The notes: generated by a model from the letters alone, not told the origin. A stretch of DNA of 64,000 nucleotides from Gluconacetobacter takamatsuzukensis (GCF_014174275.1 NZ_JABEQK010000013.1:1-64000); one strand, 5' to 3'; positions 16,869 through 27,370 are shown, numbered from the stretch's first letter. Translations and numbers: made by a program.

Positions 16869-16916
16869 TAAACCGCGGCTGCGGAGTGAACGGATGACGG
16901 AAACGGGAAGGCGGGA

Positions 16917-17798
16917 ATGGAATTGACGCGGGCACGCACGGTTCAGGCGCCTCCCCTGGGGTGCGATCCGGCCGATCTGGCGCAGGTCGAGGCCGTGGTG
17001 AGCGCGTCGGGCACCTCGTTCGGCAAGGGGATGCGCATCCTGCCGCCCGACCGGCGCTATGGCATGTATGCGGTCTATGCCTTCTGCCGGCTGGTGGACG
17101 ACGTGGCGGACGATGACGGTGCGGCCGAGGACAAGGAAGCGCGGCTGGAGGCCTGGCGGCAGCGGATCGCCGACCTGTATGCGGGCAAGACCCATGATGC
17201 GCTGGACCGGGTGCTGGCGGTGGTGATTGCCCGCTTCGGGTTGCGGCAGGCGGATTTCGAGGCGGTGATCGACGGGATGATGATGGACGCGCGCGGCCCC
17301 GTCGTCGCGCCCGACGAAGCGGTTTTCGACCTGTATTGCGACCGCGTGGCCTCGGCGGTGGGGCGGCTGTCGGTGCGGGTGTTCGGCGATGCGTCGGAGG
17401 AAGCCGACCGGGTGGCGTACCATCTGGGCCGGGCCCTGCAGATTACCAACATCCTGCGCGACGTGGCCGAGGATTCCCGGCTGGGCCGGCTGTATCTGCC
17501 GCGCGAGCTGCTGACCCGCTTCAATGTGCCGCTCGACCCCGCGCGGGCGCCGCGCGCCCAGGGGCTGGAAGGTGTGTGCCGGGTGCTGGCGGGGCGGGCG
17601 CGCGATCATTTCCGCGCCGCGCACCGGGCGATGGCGCGGTGCAACCGGCTGGCGATGCGCCCGGCGCGGCTGATGGGGGCGACCTATGGTGCCATCCTGA
17701 CGGCGCAGGAGCGGCAGGGCTGGCGGCACCCGGAACGGCGCGTGTCGCTGTCGCGGCCGCGCAAGCTGCTGATCGCCGTCCGCGCCCTGGTCGGATAG
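16917..17798 (+). CDS. hpnD: Presqualene diphosphate synthase HpnD
   Basis: A 293-residue prenyl synthase that condenses two farnesyl diphosphates to presqualene diphosphate, the first step of the HpnCDE route. Motifs are FCRLVDDVADDDG (first Asp-rich, about residue 58) and ITNILRDVAEDSRLGRLYLP (second, near 175); ARDHFRAA follows. GAAGGCGGGA precedes the ATG at 16917. A 5-base gap leads to hpnE. It is separated from hpnC by the MITE-like insertion. Confidence 0.93.
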   Translation: MELTRARTVQAPPLGCDPADLAQVEAVVSASGTSFGKGMRILPPDRRYGMYAVYAFCRLVDDVADDDGAAEDKEARLEAWRQRIADLYAGKTHDALDRVLAVVIARFGLRQADFEAVIDGMMMDARGPVVAPDEAVFDLYCDRVASAVGRLSVRVFGDASEEADRVAYHLGRALQITNILRDVAEDSRLGRLYLPRELLTRFNVPLDPARAPRAQGLEGVCRVLAGRARDHFRAAHRAMARCNRLAMRPARLMGATYGAILTAQERQGWRHPERRVSLSRPRKLLIAVRALVG

Positions 17799-17802
17799 GG
17801 CG

Positions 17803-19101
17803 ATGGCGGGGCATGTCCATATCGTCGGCGGCGGGCTGGGCGGCCTGTCGGCGGCGGTCGAACTGGCGGGCAGCGGCGGGCGGCTGACGGTGTACGAGGC
17901 CGGGCCGGCCTGCGGGGGACGGGCGCGGTCGTACCACGACCGGCATCTGGGCTGCCGGATCGATAACGGCAACCATCTGCTGCTGTCGGCCAACGATGCG
18001 GTGTTCCGCTATCTGGGGCTGATCGGGGCGGAAAAGACGCTGGTCGGTCCCGACCGGCCGATCTTTCCCTTCGTCGACCTGGGCGACCGGTCGCGCTGGA
18101 CGCTGGACCTGTCGCGCGGGTTGATCCCGTTCTGGCTGCTGTCGAGGCATCGGCGGGTGCCGGGCATGCGGCTGAGCGAGATCCGGTCGCTGACCCGGCT
18201 GATGCAGGCGACGCCGGAGCAGACGGTGGCGGAGTGCCTGCTGCCGGGCATGCTGTCGACCCGGCTGCTGGAGCCGTTCGCGGTTTCCGCCCTGAACACG
18301 CTGTGCGACAGCGGCAGTGCCGCCCTGCTGGGGGCGGTGATCCGCGAGAGCCTGGCCAAGGGTGGCCGGGCCTGCCTGCCGCGCTTCCCGGCCATCGGCC
18401 TGTCGGAGAGTTTCGTCGATCCGGCGCTGGAGCATCTGGCGCTGATGAAGGCGGAGGTGCGCACCGGTTGCCGCGTGTCGGCCGTGATGGCCGCCGATGG
18501 GCGGGTCACGGGCCTGCGCCTGCCGGAGGGCGAGGTGGCGCTGGACGCGGACGACATCCTGATCGTGGCGGTTATGGCGCCGGTGGCGGCCGACCTGCTG
18601 GGGGGCGTGGTGCCCGGCCTGGTCGTGCCCGATGCGTTCGAGAGCATCGTCAATGTCCATTTCCGCCTGGACCCGGCGCCGGTGGCGCTGGGGGCGCTGG
18701 AGCGTGCCCGCTTTATCGGGGTTGTCGGCGGGGTCAGCGAATGGGTGTTCGTGAAGGAGGATATCCTGTCGGTGACGGTCAGTGCCGCCAACCGGTATGC
18801 CGACCGCGACAATGACGAACTGGCGGCCGTGATCTGGAACGAGGTGCGCGCGGCGGTGGGGCCGGCGCTGGCGCACCCATTGCCGGTGGACATGCCCCCC
18901 ATGCGCATGGTGCGGGAACGCCGGGCCACCTTCGCCGCGACCCCGGCGCAGGAGCGGCTGCGGCCGCCGGCCCGCACCCCCCTGGACAATCTGATTCTGG
19001 CAGGGGACTGGACGGCGACGGGATTGCCCGCGACAATCGAAGGTGCGATCAGGTCCGGTGTGACGGCGGCCCGTGCCGCCCGCGCCCCTATCCGGCGATG
19101 A
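17803..19101 (+). CDS. hpnE: Hydroxysqualene dehydroxylase HpnE
   Basis: A 432-residue FAD-dependent amine-oxidase-fold enzyme that reduces hydroxysqualene to squalene. VHIVGGGLGGLSAAVELA at residues 5-22 is the Rossmann dinucleotide motif, followed by VYEAGPACGGRARSY; the C-terminal FAD segment is LILAGDWTATGLPATIEGA. Length is as expected. It lies between hpnD (4-base gap) and shc, completing farnesyl diphosphate to squalene in one operon. Confidence 0.93.
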   Translation: MAGHVHIVGGGLGGLSAAVELAGSGGRLTVYEAGPACGGRARSYHDRHLGCRIDNGNHLLLSANDAVFRYLGLIGAEKTLVGPDRPIFPFVDLGDRSRWTLDLSRGLIPFWLLSRHRRVPGMRLSEIRSLTRLMQATPEQTVAECLLPGMLSTRLLEPFAVSALNTLCDSGSAALLGAVIRESLAKGGRACLPRFPAIGLSESFVDPALEHLALMKAEVRTGCRVSAVMAADGRVTGLRLPEGEVALDADDILIVAVMAPVAADLLGGVVPGLVVPDAFESIVNVHFRLDPAPVALGALERARFIGVVGGVSEWVFVKEDILSVTVSAANRYADRDNDELAAVIWNEVRAAVGPALAHPLPVDMPPMRMVRERRATFAATPAQERLRPPARTPLDNLILAGDWTATGLPATIEGAIRSGVTAARAARAPIRR

Positions 19102-19169
19102 GCCAGCCGCCGGAATTGTGAATGGCTGGCATTTTGGACAGGTCCCGCCCGGGGGCGGGAGACAATGGA

Positions 19170-21161
19170 ATGATGGTGAACGCGACCGATACCCTTGAAC
19201 GTCCTTCCGCCGATGTCGCGGACCCGGCGGTACCGATGATCGAAATCGACCGGGCGGTCGATGCCGGGCATGCGGCGCTGGGCCGCCGGCAGAACGATGA
19301 CGGGCACTGGGTGTTCGAGCTGGAAGCCGATGCCACCATTCCGGCGGAATATGTGCTGCTGGAACATTACCTGGACCGGATCGAGCCGGCGCTGGAAGCG
19401 CGGATCGGCGTCTATCTGCGGCGTATCCAGGGCGATCATGGCGGCTGGCCGCTCTATCACGGGGGCAAGTTCGATCTTTCGGCCTCGGTGAAGGCGTATT
19501 TCGCGCTGAAGGCGATCGGCGACGATATCGACGCGCCGCACATGGCGCGGGCGCGCGCGGCGATCCTGGACCATGGGGGGGCGGAGCGCAGCAACGTCTT
19601 TACCCGTTTCCAGCTTGCGCTGTTCGGCGAGGTGCCGTGGCATGCCACGCCGGCCATGCCGGTCGAGCTGATGCTGCTGCCGCGCCGCGCGTTCTTCTCG
19701 GTCTGGAACATGTCCTACTGGTCGCGGACGGTGATTGCGCCGCTGCTGGTGCTGGCGGCCCTGCGGCCGCGCGCGGTCAATCCGCGCGGCGTGCATGTGC
19801 CCGAGCTGTTCGTCACCCCGCCCGGGCAGGTGCGGGACTGGATCCGCGGCCCCTACCGGTCGCCGCTGGGCCGGGTGTTCAAATATGTGGACAAGGTGAT
19901 CCGCCCCGGCGAGAGGCTGATCCCCGAGGCGACGCGCCGCCGGGCGATCAAGGCGGCGGTCGATTTCATCGAGCCGCGCCTGAACGGGGTGGACGGGCTG
20001 GGCGCGATCTATCCCGCCATGGCCAATTCCGTGATGATGTTCCGCGCGCTGGGCGTGCCCGACAGCGATCCGCGCGCCGCGACGGCGTGGGAATCGGTGC
20101 GGCGCCTGCTGGTGGAGCATGGGGATGAGGCCTATTGCCAGCCCTGCGTCTCGCCGATCTGGGATACCGGCCTGGCCGGCCATGCGATGATCGAGGCCGC
20201 GTCCGGCCCCGAGGGAATCCGCCCGGAAGAGACGAAAAAGAAGCTGGCCGCCGCTGCGCACTGGCTGCGCGAGCGGCAGATACTGAACGTGAAGGGCGAC
20301 TGGGCGATCAACTGCCCCGACGTGGCGCCGGGCGGCTGGGCCTTTCAGTACAACAACGATTATTACCCGGATGTGGACGATACGGCCGTGGTCGGCATGC
20401 TGCTGCATCGCGAGGGCGACCCGGCCCATCACGAGTCGATCGAGCGTGCGCGGCAGTGGATCATCGGCATGCAAAGCACCAATGGCGGCTGGGGTGCGTT
20501 CGATATCGACAATAATATGGAATTCCTGAACCATATTCCCTTTGCCGACCACGGCGCGCTGCTGGACCCGCCGACCGCCGACGTGACCGCGCGCTGTGTC
20601 TCGTTCCTCGCCCAGCTTGGCCATCCCGAGGATCGGCTGGTGATCGAGCGGGGCATCGCCTATCTGCGCACCGACCAGGAGGCCGAGGGCTGCTGGTTCG
20701 GCCGTTGGGGCACCAATTATATCTACGGCACATGGTCGGTGCTGTGTGCGCTGAACGTGGCCGGCGTGTCGCACGATGACCCGGCGGTGGTGCGGGCGGT
20801 GGACTGGCTGCGCTCGGTCCAGCGCGAGGATGGCGGCTGGGGCGAGGATTGTGCCAGTTACGAAGGCGCCACGCCGGGCATCTATACCGAGAGCCTGCCC
20901 TCGCAGACCGCGTGGGCGGTGCTGGGCCTGATGGCGGCCGGGCTGCGCGACGATCCGGCCGTGGCGCGGGGCATGGCCTATCTGACCCGCACGCAGAAGG
21001 AAGACGGGGAGTGGGACGAGGACCCGTATAATGCCGTCGGGTTCCCCAAGGTCTTCTATCTGCGCTACCACGGCTATCGCCAGTTCTTCCCGCTGATGGC
21101 GCTGGCGCGCTATCGCAACCTGGAATCCAGCAACACCCGCCGCGTAGCGTTCGGTTTCTGA
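19170..21161 (+). CDS. shc: Squalene-hopene cyclase
   Basis: A 663-residue cyclase that folds squalene into hopene/hopanol at the membrane. The catalytic acid motif is PDVDDTAVVG (about residue 400), and QW-type repeats appear as QSTNGGWGAFD, REDGGWGED and QKEDGEWDED. The LGRRQNDDGHWVFELEADATIPAEY start is typical. The ATG at 19170 is preceded by GGGAGA and is preferred; an in-frame ATG at 19122 adds 16 residues. It follows hpnE by 68 bases, and hpnG starts 2 bases after its stop. Confidence 0.96.
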   Translation: MMVNATDTLERPSADVADPAVPMIEIDRAVDAGHAALGRRQNDDGHWVFELEADATIPAEYVLLEHYLDRIEPALEARIGVYLRRIQGDHGGWPLYHGGKFDLSASVKAYFALKAIGDDIDAPHMARARAAILDHGGAERSNVFTRFQLALFGEVPWHATPAMPVELMLLPRRAFFSVWNMSYWSRTVIAPLLVLAALRPRAVNPRGVHVPELFVTPPGQVRDWIRGPYRSPLGRVFKYVDKVIRPGERLIPEATRRRAIKAAVDFIEPRLNGVDGLGAIYPAMANSVMMFRALGVPDSDPRAATAWESVRRLLVEHGDEAYCQPCVSPIWDTGLAGHAMIEAASGPEGIRPEETKKKLAAAAHWLRERQILNVKGDWAINCPDVAPGGWAFQYNNDYYPDVDDTAVVGMLLHREGDPAHHESIERARQWIIGMQSTNGGWGAFDIDNNMEFLNHIPFADHGALLDPPTADVTARCVSFLAQLGHPEDRLVIERGIAYLRTDQEAEGCWFGRWGTNYIYGTWSVLCALNVAGVSHDDPAVVRAVDWLRSVQREDGGWGEDCASYEGATPGIYTESLPSQTAWAVLGLMAAGLRDDPAVARGMAYLTRTQKEDGEWDEDPYNAVGFPKVFYLRYHGYRQFFPLMALARYRNLESSNTRRVAFGF

Positions 21162-21163
21162 GC

Positions 21164-21865
21164 GTGTCCGGGCCTGATCTGCCGGCCGTGCGCCCCGGAA
21201 GCCGCGTGCCGTCCCCGGCGCGCCTGGGCGTCGTCGTCGGGATGGAAGCCGAGGCCGCGCTCGTGCGGGCCGCCTTGCCCGCCGCGCGGGTTGGCATCAG
21301 CGGTGCCACGGCCGAGGGGGCGCGGGCCGCCGTCCAAGGCCTGGTGCGAGATGGGGTGGATGCGCTGCTCTCCTTCGGGTTGGCAGCCGGCCTCGACCCC
21401 GATCTGCGGCCCGGCGCGGTGCTGGTGCCCCGGCATGTGCGGCTGCCCGACGGGAGGCTGCTGGCGGCGGCGCCCGCGCTGCTGGCCTGGCTGGGCGATG
21501 GACGGCCCGATCGGGTGGGTACCGACCTGCTGCACAGCGACGACGTCGTGGCCACTGCCGGGCGCAAGGGCGCGCTGTTTCGCCGCACCGGCTGCGCGGG
21601 GCTGGATATGGAAAGCGGGTTTGTTGCCGAGGGCGCGGAACGGGCGGGGTTGCCGTTTGCGGTGTTGCGCGTGGTGTGCGACCCGGCGGGGCGGACCCTG
21701 CCGCCGGCGGCGGTGCTGGCACTGCGGCCCGATGGCGGGATCGGGCTGGGGGGAATCCTGCTGAGTGTGCTGCGTCGGCCGGTGCAGATTCCGGCGCTGA
21801 TTGCGTTGGGGCGGGATGCGGCGCGGGCGCGGGCAAGGGCCGTTCAGGTTTTGCGGGAGTTGTAA
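21164..21865 (+). CDS. hpnG: Hopanoid-associated nucleoside phosphorylase HpnG
   Basis: A 233-residue PNP/UDP-phosphorylase-fold protein. HpnG removes adenine from adenosylhopane to give ribosylhopane. LGVVVGMEAEAALV near residue 22, ALLSFGLAAGLDPDLRPGAVLVP, and LDMESGFVAEGAERAGLPFAVLRVVCDPA (nucleoside-binding ME segment) identify the family. The GTG start lies 2 bases after the shc stop, implying coupling. The partner radical-SAM enzyme HpnH, which makes adenosylhopane, is not in this window. A composite hairpin repeat follows 1 base after the stop and may terminate the operon. Confidence 0.9.
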   Translation: MSGPDLPAVRPGSRVPSPARLGVVVGMEAEAALVRAALPAARVGISGATAEGARAAVQGLVRDGVDALLSFGLAAGLDPDLRPGAVLVPRHVRLPDGRLLAAAPALLAWLGDGRPDRVGTDLLHSDDVVATAGRKGALFRRTGCAGLDMESGFVAEGAERAGLPFAVLRVVCDPAGRTLPPAAVLALRPDGGIGLGGILLSVLRRPVQIPALIALGRDAARARARAVQVLREL

Positions 21866-21866
21866 G

Positions 21867-21990
21867 GTCTTCTTTTTCTGAAGAAAAAGAAGCAAAAAGA
21901 CTTTTATCCGTTCAGGGACATCGTGTGTCCCCAGCACAAAATCGCTGAACGAATCAGAAGTTTTTTGGTTCTTTTTTTCAAAAAAGAACG
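21867..21990. repeat. Composite A/T hairpin repeat, copy A
   Basis: Two inverted repeats bracket a variable centre: GTCTTCTTTTTCTGAAGAAA with AAGAAGC and AAAAAGAC, then a middle containing ATCCGTTCAGGGACA and GAACGAATCAGAAG, then GGTTCTTTTTTTC/AAAAAAGAAC. The same order is found at 53009-53130 and, inverted, at 63266-63388. It lies between hpnG and ackA. Confidence 0.85.
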
Positions 21991-22092
21991 GAAACACCGG
22001 CCCCGGGGGAATCTTGATACGGGTCAATGAGCCTTGCCCCCGCCCGGCGTTATGATGCGCGGCATAGCGGACAACAAGGGAACGGTGCTTCC

Positions 22093-23280
22093 ATGGCCAC
22101 GGCAATTCTTGCGCTCAATGCCGGCTCTTCCAGCGTAAAGTTCACGCTGTTCCATGAGGCGCGCCGCATCGCGCATGGCCAGCTGGAAGGGCTGCATACC
22201 CATCCGCATTTCCGCGCCACCGGCGCCGACGGGGCGGTGCTGGTGGACCAGACCTGGCCGGCGCCGGCACCCGAGGGCGAGGACCCGCATCAGGGGCCGG
22301 TGGCCAGCCTGCTGGAGTGGGTGACGTCTCATCTGGGGGATGTGCCTCTGCTGGGGGTGGGGCATCGGGTGGTGCATGGGGGGGCCGAGTTCGCGGCCCC
22401 GATCCGCATCACGCCTGAAATCCTGGAACGGCTGGAGGCGCTGACGCCGCTGGCGCCGCTGCATCAGCCGGCCAGCCTGGGGCCGATCCGTGCCTTGCTG
22501 GCGCTGCGGCCCGACCTGCCGCAGATCGCCTGTTTCGATACCGCGTTCCACCACACTCTGCCCGTGACGGCGACGCGCCTGCCCCTGCCCGCCAGCTATG
22601 GCGCGAAGGGCGTGCGGCGCTATGGTTTCCACGGCCTGTCCTATGAATATATCGCCTCCTGCCTGCCTGGCCTGTCGCCCCGGCTGGCGTCGGGGCGGAC
22701 GATCGTGGCGCATCTGGGCAACGGCGCGAGCCTGTGCGCCATGGCGGGGGCGCGCAGCATCGAGACCACGATGGGCTTCTCGGTGCTGGATGGGCTGGTG
22801 ATGGGCACGCGGTGCGGGCAGATCGATCCGGGCGTGCTGCTGTACATGATGCGCGCCGAGGGGCTGGATGCGGCGGGGATCGAGGCGGTGCTGTACCATC
22901 AGGCCGGCCTGCTGGGGCTGTCGGGCGTGTCGAGCGACGTGCGGGATCTGCAGGACCGGGCGGCCGGCGACGAGGCGGCCCGCGAGGCGCTGGAGATGTT
23001 CACTTATCGGCTCGTGCAGCAGATCGGCGGCATGATCCCGGTGCTGGGTGGGCTGGACGGGCTGGTCTTTACCGCCGGGATCGGCGAGCATGATGCTGCC
23101 ATCCGGCAGGCGGCCTGCGCCCGCCTGTCCTGGCTGGGCGTGCGGCTGGATGCGGCCGCCAACGATGCCCATGCCGCCGTGATCAGCACGCCGGACAGCG
23201 CGGTGGAGGTCCGGGTGATTCCGACGGACGAGGAGAGCATGATTCGCCGTCACGTCGCGGACAGTCTGATCCTGGCATAG
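22093..23280 (+). CDS. ackA: Acetate kinase
   Basis: A 395-residue acetate kinase interconverting acetyl phosphate + ADP and acetate + [19 protein letters not shown] at the N-terminus and [13 protein letters not shown] are the two family signatures; [11 protein letters not shown] and [13 protein letters not shown] are phosphate- and substrate-binding segments. The ATG at 22093 starts the conserved sequence; the frame is open to 22027. The phosphoketolase gene follows 50 bases later, so AckA most likely harvests ATP from phosphoketolase-derived acetyl phosphate. Confidence 0.96.
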   Translation: MATAILALNAGSSSVKFTLFHEARRIAHGQLEGLHTHPHFRATGADGAVLVDQTWPAPAPEGEDPHQGPVASLLEWVTSHLGDVPLLGVGHRVVHGGAEFAAPIRITPEILERLEALTPLAPLHQPASLGPIRALLALRPDLPQIACFDTAFHHTLPVTATRLPLPASYGAKGVRRYGFHGLSYEYIASCLPGLSPRLASGRTIVAHLGNGASLCAMAGARSIETTMGFSVLDGLVMGTRCGQIDPGVLLYMMRAEGLDAAGIEAVLYHQAGLLGLSGVSSDVRDLQDRAAGDEAAREALEMFTYRLVQQIGGMIPVLGGLDGLVFTAGIGEHDAAIRQAACARLSWLGVRLDAAANDAHAAVISTPDSAVEVRVIPTDEESMIRRHVADSLILA

Positions 23281-23330
23281 TCCGGCACAGGCATGACGCC
23301 GGCCGGAAACGCAAAAGGGAAGGAACGAAA

Positions 23331-25712
23331 ATGAACGAGCCCCTTTCGGAGGCCCCGTCGGTCGCGCCTCTTTCGGAAACCGAACTCGCCCTGTTCAACC
23401 GCTGGTGGCACGCCGCCAACTACCTGTCCGTCGGGCAGATCTACCTGATGGCCAATCCGCTTCTGCGCGAGCCGCTGCAACTGGAACATACCAAGCCGCG
23501 CCTGCTGGGCCATTGGGGGACCACGCCGGGGCTGAATTTCCTCTGGCTGCATCTCAACCGCATCATCCGCGAGCGCAATACGTCCGTGCTCTTCATCGCC
23601 GGGCCGGGGCATGGGGCGCCGGGGCTGGTGGCCAGCACCTATCTGGAAGGCACCTACAGCGAATATTTCCCTGAAGTGTCGCAGGATTTGGAGGGGCTGG
23701 GGCGGCTGATGAAGCAGTTCTCGTTCCCCGGCGGCATTCCGAGCCATGCGGCGGCCACGACGCCGGGTTCGATCCATGAGGGCGGCGAGCTGGGCTATTC
23801 GCTGTCGCATGCCTATGGCGCGGCGTTCGACAATCCGGACCTGGTCGTGGCCTGCGTGATCGGTGATGGCGAGGCCGAGACGGGGCCGCTGGCGACGTCG
23901 TGGCACAGCAACAAATTCGTCGATCCCGCGACCGACGGCGCGGTGCTGCCGATCCTGCACCTGAACGGCTACAAGATCGCCAACCCGACGATCCTGGCCC
24001 GTATCGCGCCGCGGGAACTGACGGCGCTGCTGCGCGGCTATGGCTACGATCCGATCTTCGTCGAGGGGCATGACCCGGACCCGATGCACCAGAAGATGGC
24101 GGCGGCCATGGACCTGGCGTTCGACCGCATCCAGGCCATCCAGAAGGCGGCGCGCGAGGACGGGAAGACGGAACGGCCGGCATGGCCGATGATCGTGCTG
24201 CGCAGCCCCAAGGGCTGGACCGGGCCAAAGGAAATCGACGGGCTGCGGACCGAGGGTTACTGGCGGTCGCATCAGGTTCCGTTCTCGGACCTGACGCATC
24301 CGGGCCATTTGCAGGCGCTGGAGACCTGGCTGCGCAGCTACAAGCCGGAAGAGCTGTTCGACGCCTCCGGCCGCCTGTTCCCCGAGATTGCGGCCCTGGC
24401 GCCCACGGGGGCCCGGCGGATGAGCGACAACCCGCATGCCAATGGCGGGCAGTTGAAGCGGCCGCTGCGGTTGCCCGACATTGCCGATTATGCGGTGGCG
24501 GTGACCAGTCCCGGGCATGAGACCGGGGAGAGCACGCGCGTGATGGCCGCGTGGCTGCGCGACGTGATGAAAGAGAACCTGGCGTCGCGCAATTTCCGGG
24601 TCCTGTCGCCGGATGAGAACAATTCCAACCGCCTGAACGCGGTGCTGGATGCCACCAACCGGGCGTGGAATGCCGAGACGCTGGATTATGACGACCACCT
24701 GGCGCGCGACGGCCATGTGATGGAGATCCTGAGCGAGCATACCTGCCAGGGATGGCTGGAGGGCTATCTGCTGACCGGGCGGCACGGTTTCCTGTCCTGC
24801 TACGAGGCATTTATCCACATTGTCGATTCGATGGTGAACCAGCACGCCAAATGGCTGAAGACCGCGGCCGAGGTGCCATGGCGCCGGTCGATCGCGTCGC
24901 TGAACTACCTGCTGACATCGCATGTCTGGCGGCAGGACCATAACGGGTTCAGCCATCAGGACCCGGGCTTCATCGACCATGTGATCAACAAGAAGGCCGA
25001 GTTCGTCCGCGTCTATCTGCCGCCCGATGCCAATACCCTGCTGTGGACCACCGCCCACTGCCTGCAGAGCTGGGACCGTATCAACGTGATCGTGGCCGGC
25101 AAGCAGCCCGAGGCGCAATGGCTGGGGCTGGACGATGCGATCCGCCATTGCGAGGCGGGCATCGGCATCTGGGAATGGGCCAGCAACGACAAGGGCGGCG
25201 AGCCCGACGTGGTGATGGCCTGCGCCGGCGACGTGCCGACGCTGGAGACCCTGGCGGCGGTGAAGCTGCTGCGCGAGCATGCGCCCGACCTGAAGGTGCG
25301 CGTGATCAATGTGGTGGACCTGATGACGCTGGATTCCCCCAGCCAGCATCCGCACGGGCTGGACGATGCCGGCTTCGATGCGCTGTTCACCCTCGACCGG
25401 CCGGTGATCTTTGCCTTCCACGGCTATCCGCAGCTGATCCACAAGCTGATCTATCGCCGGGCGAATGCGCGGAATTTCCATGTTCATGGGTTCCGCGAGG
25501 AAGGGTCGACCACGACGCCGTTCGACATGGTGGTGCGCAACCATCTGGACCGGTTCCATCTGGTGTCGAACGTGATCGACCGCGTGCCGGGGCTGGCTGC
25601 CCGGGCGGCCTATGCCAAGCAGGCGATCCGCGACAAGCTGGTCGATCATACGCGCTATATCGCGGAGCATGGCCGCGACATGCCGGAAATCGAGGCCTGG
25701 CGCTGGTCGTAG
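23331..25712 (+). CDS. xfp: Xylulose-5-phosphate/fructose-6-phosphate phosphoketolase
   Basis: A 793-residue TPP enzyme that splits xylulose-5-P (and often fructose-6-P) with phosphate into acetyl phosphate and glyceraldehyde-3-P (or erythrose-4-P). [39 protein letters not shown] and [20 protein letters not shown] (near residue 175, TPP) are the family signatures. GGGAAGGAACGAAA precedes the ATG. Together with ackA it gives a short path from sugar phosphates to acetate plus ATP, relevant to acetic acid bacteria with limited glycolysis. Dual versus single substrate use cannot be told. Confidence 0.96.
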   Translation: MNEPLSEAPSVAPLSETELALFNRWWHAANYLSVGQIYLMANPLLREPLQLEHTKPRLLGHWGTTPGLNFLWLHLNRIIRERNTSVLFIAGPGHGAPGLVASTYLEGTYSEYFPEVSQDLEGLGRLMKQFSFPGGIPSHAAATTPGSIHEGGELGYSLSHAYGAAFDNPDLVVACVIGDGEAETGPLATSWHSNKFVDPATDGAVLPILHLNGYKIANPTILARIAPRELTALLRGYGYDPIFVEGHDPDPMHQKMAAAMDLAFDRIQAIQKAAREDGKTERPAWPMIVLRSPKGWTGPKEIDGLRTEGYWRSHQVPFSDLTHPGHLQALETWLRSYKPEELFDASGRLFPEIAALAPTGARRMSDNPHANGGQLKRPLRLPDIADYAVAVTSPGHETGESTRVMAAWLRDVMKENLASRNFRVLSPDENNSNRLNAVLDATNRAWNAETLDYDDHLARDGHVMEILSEHTCQGWLEGYLLTGRHGFLSCYEAFIHIVDSMVNQHAKWLKTAAEVPWRRSIASLNYLLTSHVWRQDHNGFSHQDPGFIDHVINKKAEFVRVYLPPDANTLLWTTAHCLQSWDRINVIVAGKQPEAQWLGLDDAIRHCEAGIGIWEWASNDKGGEPDVVMACAGDVPTLETLAAVKLLREHAPDLKVRVINVVDLMTLDSPSQHPHGLDDAGFDALFTLDRPVIFAFHGYPQLIHKLIYRRANARNFHVHGFREEGSTTTPFDMVVRNHLDRFHLVSNVIDRVPGLAARAAYAKQAIRDKLVDHTRYIAEHGRDMPEIEAWRWS

Positions 25713-25716
25713 GCCT

Positions 25717-25753
25717 GTCAGGCGGCGTGGCGGCTTGCCGCCGCGCCGCTGAC
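25717..25753 (+). terminator. GC-rich hairpin after xfp
   Basis: GGCGGCGTGGCGGC (25721-25734) pairs with GCCGCCGCGCCGCT (25737-25750), with short GTCA/TGAC arms outside. It starts 4 bases after the xfp stop. A weak T-rich stretch follows, so termination is plausible but not strongly of the intrinsic type. Confidence 0.5.
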
Positions 25754-25945
25754 GGCGTGCCTAATTCCGATCTGTTTCATCACCTATCCATCTGATCCGG
25801 GCGGATTATTTCCGCCCGCCCTGCCGGCTGCAAACCATTTGTAAAGATGAATCTGGTTTGAATGTCCGGTCTGTTCCGGGACGCCGGGCAGGGGGAATCC
25901 GCTCCGATTCCACGGCGGTGGCGGAAAGCGTGATGGATAGGTGAC

Positions 25946-27370
25946 ATGAAGCTGGTCGGCGTAACACGGACGTTGAACGAAAACGATATTATCGAATCCG
26001 TCATTCGGCATCATCTGGCCATCGTCGACCATGTCATCGTGATGGACGATGGAAGCAACGACAATACGGCGGAGATCGTGCATGCCCTGATCGAGGAAGG
26101 GCTACCTGTTTCCATCATGCAGAGACGGTGCGTGATCTTCGATGAGGGGAACAGAAATACCGTCTTGTACAATATGGCCCGGGACAGGTTTTCGGCCGAC
26201 TGGGTGCTGTTTTTCGATGCGGACGAATTTGTCGATGTCAGGCGGGTCGGCAATGACCTGAAGAGCTATCTGGCGCGTGTTCCAGACCGATTCGATAGCG
26301 TTTCATTAGATATGTTCAATTATACCGACAGTATTTTCGACGACGGGAATGAACGGAACGTTCCGCGCAGGTTGCTGTGGCGGACGAAAGAGCCCCTGAA
26401 TGTCTTCAAGGTCGTCGTCAGGGGGAATCTGGAAGGCGACGTGTCCATCCATGCCGGCAATCATTGCGGTTATCGGGATGGTGTCCCCATGAATTCATAC
26501 CGGTCCGATGCCGTCTTTATCTCTCATTATCCCAGACGGTCGGGGTGGCAGGATATCTATAAATGGGTGATCGGGCGGCTGAAAATTACCGCCGCCGGTC
26601 ACAGGGAGACGGAGAACGGAACGGGGAGTCATTATATTCATCCGTTCAATATTCTGTCGAGAAATCCGATGGAGATAATAAATAATCATGATTTTTTCAA
26701 TGTAAGGCCGAACCCCGGGACATCGGAAAAAGATACGGGATTCTATCTCGGCACGGATTTGAGATACACGGAACTTGTGGATTACAAGGAAAAATGCATC
26801 AGGATGGTGCTGAAATATACCATGGAACTTGCGCATGATTTCGGGAAAATAATCGATAGTCATCCCGATATCTCGGACGAGGTGAGAGGGCATTTTTCCG
26901 ACGGACGGGATTATCGCGGCATAGCGGACAGTTTGCGAGAATATGAGGGAGGGATTGAAACCTCCCAAAGCTCAGTCGACGCGATCTGGTCGACCAGGAA
27001 GAACGTGAGGGACGATTCCGCCATTCTGGTCAACGGTTCGGTGCAGCCGGATAATTACAACCATTCGGCCCGGGAGGATGGGCCATGGTGGAGCGCCGAT
27101 TTTGGAGAGGAAATCGGCCTGAAGGAAATATTGGTCGTCAACCGCTTTGACCAGGACGGCGTCAGGAGCAGGTTGTTTCCGTTTGATATCATCCTTGAAG
27201 ATGGAAATGGCGATCAGAGGATAATATCGGTCGGAATCGAAAATATGAAGGCCGGGAAATATGTTCCTGTCGAGAACATTTCCGGAAATGCAAGAAAAGT
27301 TACGATATCTCTTCCCGGTCGTGACCGATATTTGAGTATTTCCCAGGTGAAGTTCTTTGTTCAGGGGTGA
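25946..27370 (+). CDS. Family 2-type glycosyltransferase fused to an F5/8C-like domain
   Basis: A 474-residue protein. Residues 1-230 are a glycosyltransferase of the Glyco_tranf_2_4 kind: VGVTRTLNENDIIESVIRH, DHVIVMDDGSNDNTAEI, and WVLFFDADEFVDV, in which DADE is the DxD metal motif. Residues from about 325 to the end (WSTRKNVRDDSAILVNGSV, PWWSADFGEEIGLKEILVVN, then a beta-rich tail) look like a discoidin or F5/8 type C carbohydrate-binding module. There is no signal peptide, so it acts in the cytoplasm, probably adding a sugar during surface-polysaccharide synthesis. The gene is visibly more A+T-rich than its neighbours, pointing to acquisition. The F5/8C call is from pattern only. Confidence 0.8.
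   Translation: MKLVGVTRTLNENDIIESVIRHHLAIVDHVIVMDDGSNDNTAEIVHALIEEGLPVSIMQRRCVIFDEGNRNTVLYNMARDRFSADWVLFFDADEFVDVRRVGNDLKSYLARVPDRFDSVSLDMFNYTDSIFDDGNERNVPRRLLWRTKEPLNVFKVVVRGNLEGDVSIHAGNHCGYRDGVPMNSYRSDAVFISHYPRRSGWQDIYKWVIGRLKITAAGHRETENGTGSHYIHPFNILSRNPMEIINNHDFFNVRPNPGTSEKDTGFYLGTDLRYTELVDYKEKCIRMVLKYTMELAHDFGKIIDSHPDISDEVRGHFSDGRDYRGIADSLREYEGGIETSQSSVDAIWSTRKNVRDDSAILVNGSVQPDNYNHSAREDGPWWSADFGEEIGLKEILVVNRFDQDGVRSRLFPFDIILEDGNGDQRIISVGIENMKAGKYVPVENISGNARKVTISLPGRDRYLSISQVKFFVQG

Noticed and set aside
18009-21071. 1020-codon open frame on the minus strand opposite hpnE and shc
   Set aside because: It is a GC-driven shadow of two well-identified genes; the translation is Arg/Pro/His-rich without domains.
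15001-21900. Carotenoid (phytoene/squalene) cluster as an alternative reading of hpnC-hpnD-hpnE
   Set aside because: The presence of shc, hpnA, hpnB and hpnG fixes the pathway as hopanoid.
23250-25670. 806-codon minus-strand frame opposite xfp
   Set aside because: Antisense shadow of phosphoketolase.
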